Of a DNA stretch of 64,000 nucleotides, positions 1 through 9,000 are shown piece after piece. Every line of letters starts with the position of its first letter. Position 1 is the first letter of the stretch. The position numbers were made by a program, and so were the translations under genes. Source of the stretch: an uncultured Lachnospiraceae bacterium (GTDB taxonomy: Bacteria; Bacillota; Clostridia; Lachnospirales; Lachnospiraceae); the NCBI GenBank assembly GCA_910579505.1, contig CAJTTZ010000007.1:62001-126000 (forward strand), in the 5' to 3' direction. Under the pieces are notes generated by a model. It ran no database searches. It had not been told where the DNA came from and worked only from the letters and a program-made list of their open reading frames with translations.

Positions 1-37
1 GTCCGTTCTGGCCCAATCTGACATTCAACCCTTTGAC

Positions 38-83
38 GAAAAAGGACCCGGCGTTTTTCTATCCCTCTTCCAACGCCGGGCCC
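38..83 (-). terminator. Rho-independent terminator after clpB
   Basis: On the minus strand the arms GGGCCCGGCGTT and AACGCCGGGTCC form a GC-rich stem, followed by CCTTTTT. It lies about 80 bases past the clpB stop codon and is oriented to end that transcript. Confidence 0.75.
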
Positions 84-163
84 TTCTTCTTTCTTCTCTC
101 TTTATGATAACAGGTGTCTCCTATCTATCCCGCCTGTTATTCTTTTGCTGTTATTCTTTCACT

Positions 164-2746
164 CTACTTCCTTCTGGCTGCCAATGCTCCTTCCTCCACG
201 ACAATCTGAATCACATCCTTCGCATTCACCTGATCTGAGAGAATCAGCTTTGCGGACAGCGTCTCCACATACTTCTGGATATACCGTTTCAGAGGTCTCG
301 CCCCATATACCGGGTCGTAGGCGTTGTCCACAACGAACGCTTCCGCCTCGGGCGTGAGTTCGATAGAAAGTTCACGGTCCGCCAGTCTTCTGTTGAGATC
401 ATCCACAATCAGGCGGATGATGCCGCCGATGTTTTCTTTCGTCAGAGGCTTGAACAGGATCGTTTCATCCAGCCTGTTCAAAAACTCCGGCCGGAAATGA
501 TTCCTCAGATCGCCCATCACCAGTTTCTCCGCCTCTTCTGTGATCGCTCCCTGCGCGTCAATGCCGTCCAGCAGATACTCTGCACCGATGTTTGATGTCA
601 TAATCAGAATCGTGTTCTTGAAATCCACCGTCCGTCCTTGGGAGTCCGTGATCCGCCCATCATCCAGCACCTGTAAAAGTACATTAAACACATCGGGATG
701 GGCTTTTTCAATCTCATCGAAAAGCACCACGGAATAAGGCTTTCTCCTCACTGCCTCCGTCAGCTGGCCGCCCTCCTCATAACCCACATATCCGGGAGGC
801 GCCCCGATCAGCCTGGAAACAGAATATTTCTCCATATATTCGCTCATGTCGATACGGACCATGTTCGTCTCATCGTCAAAGAGCGAAGCCGCCAGCGCTT
901 TTGCAAGTTCCGTCTTTCCTACGCCTGTAGGACCAAGGAACAGGAAAGAGCCGATGGGCTTTGTCGGGTCTTTGATCCCCGCCTTGGAACGAATAATAGC
1001 ATCTGTTACTTTTGTTACGCCCTCATCCTGTCCGATCACCCGCTTGTGCAGTTCCTCGTCCAGATGCAGCGTTTTGTTGCGTTCACTCTCCGTCAGCTTT
1101 GACACAGGAATCCCCGTCCAGCGTGAAATGATCTTCGCAATCTCCTCGTCCGACACGCTCTGGTGTACCAGAGAAAGTTCTTCCGCACTGACCTTGTCCT
1201 CTTCAATCTCCAGTTGCTGCTTTAAAGCGGGCATCCTGCCGTAACTCAATTCCGCCGCCTTCTCATAGTCACCGTCCCTCTGGGCAATCTGAATCTGATT
1301 GTTTACCTCGTCAATCTCCTCGCGGATCCTCGAAAGCTTCTCAACGGACGCCTTCTCGTTCTCCCACTGCGCCATCCTGTTTTGCAGCTCCTCCTTCATC
1401 TCCGCCAATTCTTTCTGCAGATTGGAAAGCCGCTCGCGGCTCAAATTGTCATCTTCTTTCTTAAGCGCCGTCTCCTCAATCTCAAGCTGCATCACCCTGC
1501 GGCGCAGCTCATCCAGCTCCGTCGGCATGGAATCCAGCTCTGTCTTGATCAGCGCACACGCCTCATCCACAAGGTCAATCGCTTTGTCCGGCAGAAAACG
1601 GTCGGAAATATAGCGGTTTGACAGTACAGCCGCGCTTACCAGCGCATTGTCCATAATCTTCACGCCGTGGTAAACCTCATAGCGCTCTTTCAGCCCGCGG
1701 AGAATGGAAATGGTGTCCTCCACCGTCGGTTCCTCCACCATAACCGGCTGGAAACGCCGCTCCAGCGCCGCGTCTTTTTCGATATACTGGCGGTACTCAT
1801 CCAGCGTCGTCGCGCCGATACAGTGCAGTTCGCCCCTTGCCAGCATGGGCTTTAACATGTTGCCCGCATCCATGGCACCGTCGGTCTTCCCCGCACCCAC
1901 GATGGTGTGCAGCTCGTCGATAAAGAGAATGATCTGCCCGTCGCTGTTCTTCACGTCGTCCAGAACCGCCTTCAGACGCTCCTCAAACTCACCCCGGTAT
2001 TTCGCGCCCGCAACAAGCGCTCCCATGTCCAACGAGAAAATCTTCTTATCTTTAAGCCCCTCCGGCACGTCTCCCCTGACAATCCGCTGCGCCAGCCCTT
2101 CTGCCACCGCCGTCTTGCCCACGCCTGGCTCACCGATCAGCACAGGATTATTCTTCGTCTTTCTTGACAGAATCCGTATCACATTGCGAATCTCCGTGTC
2201 CCTGCCAATCACAGGGTCAAGCTTCTGGTCTCTCGCCTTCTCAACCAGATCCTGCCCGTATTTCTCCAAGGTGTCGTAAGTCGCTTCCGGATTGTCCGAA
2301 GTCACGCGCTGGTTGCCCCGCACTGTGGAAAGCGCCTGCAAAAACCGCTCCCTCGTGATGCCGAACTCCCGGAAAATCTCCTTGATCTCCTTATTCGGGT
2401 GTTTTAACATGGCAAGGAAAAGGTGCTCTACCGACACATACTCATCACCCAGCGCCTTCGCCTCGTCCTCCGCGCCGATCAGTACCTTATTTAGGTCCTG
2501 TCCGATAAAAATCTGCCCACCCTGCACCTTCGTACGCTTGGAAAGCCCTTGCTCCACACGGTTCGTAAAGTATTCCTTCTGTATCTCCATCTTCTCAACC
2601 AGCTTGAGAATCAGGCTGTCATCAATGGTAAGCAGGCTGTATAACAGGTGTTCTTCTTCAATTTCCTGATTGCCGTACTCATAGGCAAGTTTTTCACACC
2701 CTTCTACCGCCTGAATGGATTTCTGCGTAAATTTCGTTAAATTCAT
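164..2746 (-). CDS. clpB: ATP-dependent disaggregase ClpB (Hsp100)
   Basis: Hexameric AAA+ chaperone that pulls polypeptides out of cytosolic aggregates together with DnaK. The protein (860 residues from the chosen start, normal for ClpB) has the N-terminal Clp repeat domain, a first AAA module with Walker A GEPGVGKT and Walker B ILFIDELH, a long coiled-coil M domain at roughly 400-530, and a second AAA module with GPTGVGKT and a VLFDEIEKAH Walker B. The M domain separates it from ClpC and ClpE. An upstream in-frame ATG exists at 2785, but the ATG at 2746 has a good ribosome site (GGGAGGTG) and gives the typical MNLTKFTQKS start. It is a single-gene unit with its own promoter, CIRCE operator and terminator, so HrcA heat-shock control is expected. 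Confidence 0.97.
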   Translation of the reverse strand: MNLTKFTQKSIQAVEGCEKLAYEYGNQEIEEEHLLYSLLTIDDSLILKLVEKMEIQKEYFTNRVEQGLSKRTKVQGGQIFIGQDLNKVLIGAEDEAKALGDEYVSVEHLFLAMLKHPNKEIKEIFREFGITRERFLQALSTVRGNQRVTSDNPEATYDTLEKYGQDLVEKARDQKLDPVIGRDTEIRNVIRILSRKTKNNPVLIGEPGVGKTAVAEGLAQRIVRGDVPEGLKDKKIFSLDMGALVAGAKYRGEFEERLKAVLDDVKNSDGQIILFIDELHTIVGAGKTDGAMDAGNMLKPMLARGELHCIGATTLDEYRQYIEKDAALERRFQPVMVEEPTVEDTISILRGLKERYEVYHGVKIMDNALVSAAVLSNRYISDRFLPDKAIDLVDEACALIKTELDSMPTELDELRRRVMQLEIEETALKKEDDNLSRERLSNLQKELAEMKEELQNRMAQWENEKASVEKLSRIREEIDEVNNQIQIAQRDGDYEKAAELSYGRMPALKQQLEIEEDKVSAEELSLVHQSVSDEEIAKIISRWTGIPVSKLTESERNKTLHLDEELHKRVIGQDEGVTKVTDAIIRSKAGIKDPTKPIGSFLFLGPTGVGKTELAKALAASLFDDETNMVRIDMSEYMEKYSVSRLIGAPPGYVGYEEGGQLTEAVRRKPYSVVLFDEIEKAHPDVFNVLLQVLDDGRITDSQGRTVDFKNTILIMTSNIGAEYLLDGIDAQGAITEEAEKLVMGDLRNHFRPEFLNRLDETILFKPLTKENIGGIIRLIVDDLNRRLADRELSIELTPEAEAFVVDNAYDPVYGARPLKRYIQKYVETLSAKLILSDQVNAKDVIQIVVEEGALAARRK

Positions 2747-2805
2747 AACATACACCTCCCTGCCATCGCAGATGCATTGTTTCAATCTGTTCTATTTACA
2801 CTATC

Positions 2806-2834
2806 ACAATACAACTTTTTGTTAGCACTGTCAA
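2806..2834 (-). promoter_or_regulatory. sigma-A-type promoter of clpB
   Basis: On the minus strand TTGACA (2829-2834), a 17-base spacer and TATTGT (2806-2811) lie about 60 bases upstream of the clpB start. The -35 box lies inside the CIRCE palindrome, so bound HrcA would block polymerase. Confidence 0.8.
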
Positions 2835-2848
2835 GAGGTGAGTGCTAA
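2822..2848. promoter_or_regulatory. CIRCE operator (HrcA binding site)
   Basis: The sequence reads TTAGCACTG, nine bases, GAGTGCTAA. The CIRCE consensus is TTAGCACTC-N9-GAGTGCTAA, so only one base of the left arm differs. It covers the -35 box of the clpB promoter. HrcA control of clpB occurs in some Firmicutes; others use CtsR instead. Confidence 0.9.
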
Positions 2849-3013
2849 TAAATTTATTAAAAAGCGCTCCAGTGCCATATAGAGCGTACACTTTTTTCAT
2901 CCAGTGACATATACGTTAATCGGGACACAAAAAATTGGGTGGGAAAAGTTTTTTGAGAAGTTTTTCGGAAAAACAGTAGAAAATGCTTTCATTTCAACTT
3001 ATGATTTAATTCG

Positions 3014-3100
3014 TATAGAGACGTATCGACATGGTCATAACGGGGTGCACTCGAAATGTGTTAGCCCTCTGGGGCACGAGGGTTCGAATCTCTCTCCGCT
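3014..3100 (+). tRNA. tRNA-Ser(CGA)-like sequence, probably degenerate
   Basis: The 3' two thirds read like a type II serine tRNA: an anticodon loop CTCGAAA (anticodon CGA) on a weak stem, a long variable arm GCCC-TCTG-GGGC, and a T arm GAGGG-TTCGAAT-CTCTC. The 5' part aligns only loosely with a tRNA-Ser, and the expected 5' acceptor strand does not pair well with TCCGCTA. A few bases seem to be missing between the T stem and the acceptor strand. A strong terminator follows at once, as for a genuine tRNA gene. I read it as a decayed or partly replaced tRNA gene, possibly an old integration site for the neighbouring AT-rich block. Confidence 0.45.
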
Positions 3101-3102
3101 AA

Positions 3103-3136
3103 ACAGGCTTCCTCATCTGACGAAGCCTGTTTTTTT
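3103..3136 (+). terminator. Rho-independent terminator
   Basis: ACAGGCTTC and GAAGCCTGT form a perfect 9-bp stem with a 10-base loop, followed by seven T on the plus strand. It ends the tRNA-like transcript. In reverse, GAAGCCTGTTT could also weakly terminate the four-gene operon that approaches from the right. Confidence 0.85.
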
Positions 3137-3205
3137 GTGAAACGCTTCAGCAAGCGCAAAAAGGAGCCTGCAAATTAGTAGACGGCAGCTACCGTCCAAC
3201 GAAGC

Positions 3206-4312
3206 TCAAAATATGTACGGTATTCTGGACCGGCTCAATATAATCCCTGTTTTCGTAAGTTCTCTCCTGCGAAGCTGCTCCTTGACGTTTTTATCAACAG
3301 CCGTATCTTTGAGCATATCATTTCGAAGTGCCAAAAAAAGGCGATAATAATCGACTCCCTTTTGATTAAAACGTGGTACAAATGCTTTCCATATATCCCG
3401 AAGATCCTCCGGCAGCTCCCCGCAAAGTTTAAAATAATCCTCACACTGGCGGCGATACTGTCTGCCGTTAAGTACAGGGGCTTTCAGTCTAGCATGGTTC
3501 AAAAAATGCAAAATACTTTGAAAAACAACATCCTGATTAAATCCCGGTCCAACCATAATTTCACAAATCGGCCATCCGTTCTTGCATTCTATATCCAGAT
3601 ACGGCTTTAAGACATTCCTGCTGTTACGATAATCAATCCGAACCGCTTGTTTCAACTCCGCAGTATTAAACACGAGCCTCTGTTCCGCTTCCGCTTTGAA
3701 TTCGACTCGTTTTACAAAAGGCGCCATCCGTTTCCACAATGCCGGATATTCATCAGCAATATCTGTCTGCCCCGCATTTCTCCCATCCGCCAATTTGCTC
3801 TCTGTTTCCTTTGTCGCTGCATTCCAAATTTCGTCTGCTACCACCCTGTATTTCGCCTCTTCCATTGCCGATTTTGTACAATAATATACCTTTTTGACTT
3901 GCAGCTTTTCTTTCAACTCCGATCGTTCTTGCCGTTCTTCTGCTCCTGTTTTTCCGTTATCAAGATATACGCTGTATTTTTCCTTTCCCGTAAAACGCAT
4001 GCGCAGGCTTACGCCGGATTCTCCTGCATACATGGACCACTGGCTTAACAGATCACCCGCTTCCGAAAAAGAAATAGAATAGCTTGTCACTTCATTGTCA
4101 AGCACCCCCTGAAGCATTGCTTCTGTAATGAGCACTTGCCTCTGGTTCTCATTAAATATCTCGCGTAATTCACTCACTCCGTTTGCATACTCTTCCGCAT
4201 CGTTCATATATCTGAGATTCGTCGCATAAATATTGGCATTCTGAAGAATACAGCGCATGGTCTCCACATTTGTATAATAATATAAGTCCACTCTATTTAC
4301 CCCTGATGTCAT
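3206..4312 (-). CDS. DUF2971 family protein
   Basis: A 368-residue soluble protein of the DUF2971 family, whose biochemical role I do not know. Family hallmarks are visible: YYYTNVETM near 11, YMNDAEEY near 35, the segment SFSEAGDLLSQWSMYA at 81-96, and FKAEAEQRLVF near 205 with its conserved Glu/Arg. It is the last gene of a four-gene minus-strand operon and begins 2 bases after the stop of the receiver-like gene, so it is probably translationally coupled. The ATG at 4312 has no clear ribosome site; a GTG at 4291, preceded by CAGGGG at good spacing, is an alternative and would give the family-typical start MDLYYYTN. Base composition is AT-richer than the flanking chromosome. DUF2971 genes are often found in accessory and defence-like regions. 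Confidence 0.85.
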   Translation of the reverse strand: MTSGVNRVDLYYYTNVETMRCILQNANIYATNLRYMNDAEEYANGVSELREIFNENQRQVLITEAMLQGVLDNEVTSYSISFSEAGDLLSQWSMYAGESGVSLRMRFTGKEKYSVYLDNGKTGAEERQERSELKEKLQVKKVYYCTKSAMEEAKYRVVADEIWNAATKETESKLADGRNAGQTDIADEYPALWKRMAPFVKRVEFKAEAEQRLVFNTAELKQAVRIDYRNSRNVLKPYLDIECKNGWPICEIMVGPGFNQDVVFQSILHFLNHARLKAPVLNGRQYRRQCEDYFKLCGELPEDLRDIWKAFVPRFNQKGVDYYRLFLALRNDMLKDTAVDKNVKEQLRRRELTKTGIILSRSRIPYIF

Positions 4313-4314
4313 TC

Positions 4315-4806
4315 TTAAATATGCAGAACCCGACTGCGAATATAATCATAATCAAGTTCCATTATTTCGCTTTGTGGTATAAACTCCCCTACCGGAATCG
4401 TGTGATTATCAAATGCCCTGTTTAACCTGTCAATAACCTGTTCGCCCATACCGGTATAAAACCATATAGGAAACCCTCCAGACTGCATTTTTGTCTTTGC
4501 GTAAACGACATCAATTCTATCTTCAAATATATCTGTGTCACCTAAACCGAAATCCATAAAAATAAGGGTATCTGCCTCTGCACAATAGCCATCCAGGTGT
4601 TCCATTAATTCCGTATCCTGATCTATATGAAAAAGCTTCACACCCAGCTCTTCACATTTTTGTGCAATCTCACTGTCCTTATCAGGAAAATATGTGAAGA
4701 TACCATGATAATACAGCACAACAATTTCATCAACACCCATTTCTTTCAGACGTTCAATTGTTTCCCACATAAAATACGGTCTGTCATCCACTATAATGAT
4801 TTTCAT
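4315..4806 (-). CDS. stand-alone receiver-like (CheY-fold) protein
   Basis: A 163-residue protein from the ATG at 4806, resembling a response-regulator receiver domain without an output domain. It starts MKIIIVDD (paired acidic residues D7, D8), has a candidate phosphoacceptor D85 in LIFMDFGLGD at the end of a hydrophobic strand, and a Thr at 118 in WFYTGMG. The expected conserved Lys near the end is not obvious (IPVGEF instead), so it may be divergent or not phosphorylated. The start is fixed by a strong GGGGGAGG ribosome site and an ATGA overlap with the preceding gene, which indicates coupled translation. An ORF start 8 codons upstream lies inside the neighbour and is less likely. Within the operon it could receive a signal from, or be sensed by, the two GHKL-like proteins; this is inference. 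Confidence 0.75.
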   Translation of the reverse strand: MKIIIVDDRPYFMWETIERLKEMGVDEIVVLYYHGIFTYFPDKDSEIAQKCEELGVKLFHIDQDTELMEHLDGYCAEADTLIFMDFGLGDTDIFEDRIDVVYAKTKMQSGGFPIWFYTGMGEQVIDRLNRAFDNHTIPVGEFIPQSEIMELDYDYIRSRVLHI

Positions 4807-6083
4807 ACTTCCTCCCCCTTTCTCAAACAATCGTTTAGCTCCACATATTTTTCGGCTAAGATAGGAATATCCATATAAAAATACTGCCCGTCCTCCCCAT
4901 CAAGAGTTCCTACTCTTACAGCATACTCCTCACCCTGAAATTTTTCAACCAATGCTTTCAGATTCCTGAACATTTGTTCTGATTTTTCGCAACCTTTCTC
5001 CTTCTTACAAAGATCGAGGAATTCCTTTCTTGCACTGCTGACCTTGTTTGCCAAAAGCGTTGAAATGATACTCTTCACATATCTGGACATACTCCAGAGC
5101 GATATACCCCCATTTTTCTTGGGCGGATACTTTAACCCGGTATTGATCTCATCAACTTCATTGATCTCGTCTCCACATCTGTTCGAGATTCGGAGATTTC
5201 CATCCTCCGTCTTTGTTAAATAAACAGTGATCTTATCCGCGCCGGCATGTTGTTCGTCTTTTTCCCTGAACCCCCTGTGAACACCTGCCGCATTCATAAT
5301 TAAAGCCAGCAATAACAGGCAGACATTATTTGCGCCGTTCGCAACCGCATAGGAAAGGAAGGTATCCTCCTCTTTTAAGCTTGATTCTCCTTCCCGGCAT
5401 TGTTCTGCCTCAGGAGTTTTCGGATATACATACACAAACCTGCTCATATTCAACGGATCCACTACAGCAAACGCTCTTTCCGGCTGCCAGATAAAAAAGA
5501 TTTTTCGGCACGGACACTTCCGTAATTCTACGTTCAAACGATAAAATTCTTCCTTCATGCTCTCCCGATATATCTTACTTACCTGTAGGTCCGTGAGCAG
5601 TGTCAAAACAAACGATTGATGCTCGCCAATATTATCATTCTCTCCTAATGCGACTGAATAGTATTGCACGTTACGCACATCACTTTTCGTATGAGTAAGT
5701 GCCCTGTCCAATCCGTACAGCATTCCTCTTTCATCCGCCAGCATCAATTCAAACAGGTAATCAATGACCTCTTCATGAAAGACAGAAGTATTCAACGCAT
5801 TGCCCAAACACAGCAGATTTCGGATTTTATACCATAATTCAGGAAAAATAGCTTTTTCGAGCTCCGCATATACTAACAATCTTCTTTGATTTACATGACC
5901 AGATTTTGTATTGCCAATTTCCCAAATGAAACAGCCATGTTCCTTATCGACATAGACACCCGCAATATGCTGCGTCTCATTCATATGTCGCTGATAGTCT
6001 CCCAATCTCTCTGCAACTTGAACTTCTGCCCCTTCTATGAACAAGTCGTTGGCACCGCTCACATTTTCGCTTTTCGCAATCAC
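4803..6083 (-). CDS. protein with degenerate GHKL (histidine-kinase-type) ATPase region
   Basis: A 426-residue cytosolic protein that I do not recognise as a named family. The C-terminal third resembles a GHKL ATPase fold: an N-box-like helix LLLLALIMNAAG at 256-267, a strand LRISN at 297-301, and a lid-like NGGISLWSMSRYV near 324-336 in the place of the usual GLGL helix. The canonical DxGxG box is not present, so ATP binding may be weak or lost. The N-terminal 250 residues have no recognisable motif. Translation probably starts at GTG 6083, 7 bases after AGGAG; that ribosome site overlaps the stop codon of the upstream 1609-residue gene. It is followed by the receiver-like gene through an ATGA overlap. 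The pairing of a kinase-like fold with a receiver-like partner is suggestive but unproven. Confidence 0.6.
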   Translation of the reverse strand: MIAKSENVSGANDLFIEGAEVQVAERLGDYQRHMNETQHIAGVYVDKEHGCFIWEIGNTKSGHVNQRRLLVYAELEKAIFPELWYKIRNLLCLGNALNTSVFHEEVIDYLFELMLADERGMLYGLDRALTHTKSDVRNVQYYSVALGENDNIGEHQSFVLTLLTDLQVSKIYRESMKEEFYRLNVELRKCPCRKIFFIWQPERAFAVVDPLNMSRFVYVYPKTPEAEQCREGESSLKEEDTFLSYAVANGANNVCLLLLALIMNAAGVHRGFREKDEQHAGADKITVYLTKTEDGNLRISNRCGDEINEVDEINTGLKYPPKKNGGISLWSMSRYVKSIISTLLANKVSSARKEFLDLCKKEKGCEKSEQMFRNLKALVEKFQGEEYAVRVGTLDGEDGQYFYMDIPILAEKYVELNDCLRKGEEV

Positions 6084-6092
6084 AAGATACTC

Positions 6093-9000
6093 CTAGCGGT
6101 TTTGCAGCTCAATTTTGGGCAACGTCCACTCTTCTTTGTCTTTTTGACTTCCTTCTGCCTCCTGTGCCAATTCATTAAGTTTAATCCGAATGCTGTCCTC
6201 CCATTTGTCACACTCCATGGGGCACTCCAACAACAGCTTAACCTCCCTGGCACATAGAACCTTTTTCATCAGGCCTACAATCTCGTGGCATATTTCCTCT
6301 ATTTTTCGATCCTGCAGTTCATGCCCTTTCAGCTCCGCGCTGTTTTTACAAAGCGCCAGAAGTTCAACTCCTGCCCATAATTCATCCACCCTAGCTTCTG
6401 GAACACACCTATTTACCCGGTCATATAAACCGGCATCCGACAGTATCGAACAAAAATCCCTATATTGTGGCTTTAGCAGTTCATCTTCCAGGACCTCCCT
6501 GCCTTTATCTTTGCCCTTACATAATTTATTAAGACCGTCATCATATGCGCGTGTATTTTCTATTAAGAGTCTACCCAAAATATGTTCCGGCAAACCAAGC
6601 TTCATCTCTTTCCCATGGACTTCATTGCCAAACCACGCGCTCTTACTCGTATCAGAACTGACACCCAGCAGTTTTTTGGTCTGCTGCAGAAACCTTTCAT
6701 ACAGAGATTCCTGTTCACTTTCTGTATACCCAGATGCAAACCGCGTCATAGCTGCTATGTTTTGCCATCTGATAAAATAATTTCCCTTCATTTCCGTAAG
6801 CTGCTTCATCAATACCTTCATCAGATTCAAGCGCTGCACTTTTGTAAAATCATTTGTCACAATATCTAGGACATCCTGCATCTCCTTTTCGTTTTGATTC
6901 AGGTATTCTTTGCTTGTTCCATCCCATATATTGCGACACCCGCCCGTTCTTTCCTTCAAAAGGTGCTCTGCCAAAATTAGCAGTACGTCAAAAACAACCT
7001 CTTTTACGGTTTTGTCAAAAACCAAAAAAGGTCTGGATAAAATCTTCAAATATGACAGGAAATATTCAAATGCGGCGTCCTGTCCCTGTTCCTGTTTTCT
7101 TCCGTTATAATCAGTAACCAGCAGTTCCAATAGGCATTTTTCTGCAATATCTTTTTTATTGCCATGCTTTTGGGCGGATAATGCAACGGTTGCCATATGG
7201 CAGCAGAACATGCGGCGAAACGGTTTCTCCCCCATGTCATCCGTTGAAGCTTCACTGCCTTTCTCCCTTATGCCCCGAAGCGGTTTGACGTCAAACTTCT
7301 CACTTTCTTTCTCCCAATATTCCGCCATCTGTTTTGTTGCAGAAGAACGGCGTAAAATATCCGATTCCCGCTGTAATTGACACAAGGTGCAGGAATCCCC
7401 GTGATTCCTCATGGAAGAAATCTTTATGGTTCGAAACGCAAAAAAGCGATTTGTCAACAGTTCTGTATCATCGCACTGACTGTCTTGGCATCCAATATAC
7501 TGTAATCGACTTTGATCTGAATTGCGATCCAATAGTACAAATATCTTCTCAAAGATACGGATATCTGTATTTTTCCCTTTTCTTCTATATAAATTTATAA
7601 TGCTGGACACAAGACTTTTCGCCCGAAAGAAGGTGCGCCCGGTTATAATGCTGTCGTCCACATAGTATAATTTTACCGCTCCGCCTTTATCCTCATCCAA
7701 AAGCCGGATAAGCAGGGCAAGGTTGGAATACTTTGTACATATATTGCCCCGGTACTCCTTATCGACATCCACCCGGATCACCATTGCCGCCTCGTGAAAC
7801 ACAATTCGATTTATATATTCCATAAACCCCGCATTGCTGAAATGGGATGGACAAAACAATATGTGATATTCATTCATATCAACAGACATCTCCCGAGATA
7901 TATCCGTCAGCCATTCTATAATTTCATTTTTATGTTTCAAAAACAGTTCATCTGTTTTAAAGTAATATAGGAAATGATTCTCTCCTCTCTGCGTGTGTGC
8001 GTAAATAAGACAATCCTTCAGTGTAGAAAGTCTAGTTTCCTCATCCCTTATTTGTTCATAAGAGAGCGTCTTACTGTTTTCAGAACCAAAAAGTCCAATC
8101 GCCTGATTCGGAATCGTCGATGCGGCATTTACCTCAACCAGCGGTCTCTCCTCCAGCAGTTGCCCCGGGAAGCACAGCTTACAGCGATTTGCCTCGTAAT
8201 ACTCCACTTTATTGGCTATAAAATATTTGGGAATCGGTTTGATATTCAGTTCGATTGATTCAAACGTCTTCTCGCTTTCATTAATCTGCCAGTAATCATT
8301 CCTCTCCTGCGAACCTATCAGAATCATCGCATAATTCAATATAATATTTTCGGCGCATGCCTGTCCGTTGCTATCCTCAAACTGATTCAGCATTTTTTCA
8401 TGCGTTTTCAAAGTGGAATTAATCGGTACGATACAGATTATTTTTCTGTTCTGGAAATACGCTTCCCTGTCTTCCTCTATCTCGGCATAATTGCTATAAC
8501 GGATTCTATCAATATGTGAAAAATCTCTGTGGTCCGCCTCCCGTTCAAAAATGGCATAGTCTATGTTTTTCTCCGGGCGCAGTTCTTTTAATATATCCAT
8601 CACTTCTACAATCAAAGTTTCCGAATAGAGCGCATAACTATAAAGCGTCACTTTCTCCGCATTTATAAATTCCTGCGACTCCAAGATATCCTTTACGAGC
8701 AAATACGCAAATCTCGACACAAACAGACGGTTATTAAACAGAAGCTCCGCTTCGTAAAAGCTGCCAATATGGATGGTTGACCCTAAACGCATATGTGTAT
8801 TTTCAATTTTGCATCCAAATCCTTCGCCCTGAATATTTGTTTCAAGAATCTGCTTGGTATAAAGTTCAAAAATCGTCTGTCTACCCGTGTCGCTGTTTAC
8901 TTGATACAAAATATCATACGGCGGAACGCTGCCACTTTTTTCCTTTTCATCGCAATACAATTCACGATAAGGTGCAATCCAGTTTCGGCTTTCATACTCA

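Noticed and set aside
2904..3140. Plus-strand 78-codon ORF across the tRNA-like region
   Set aside because: It runs through a tRNA-like fold and a terminator stem, has no ribosome site and no protein family features.
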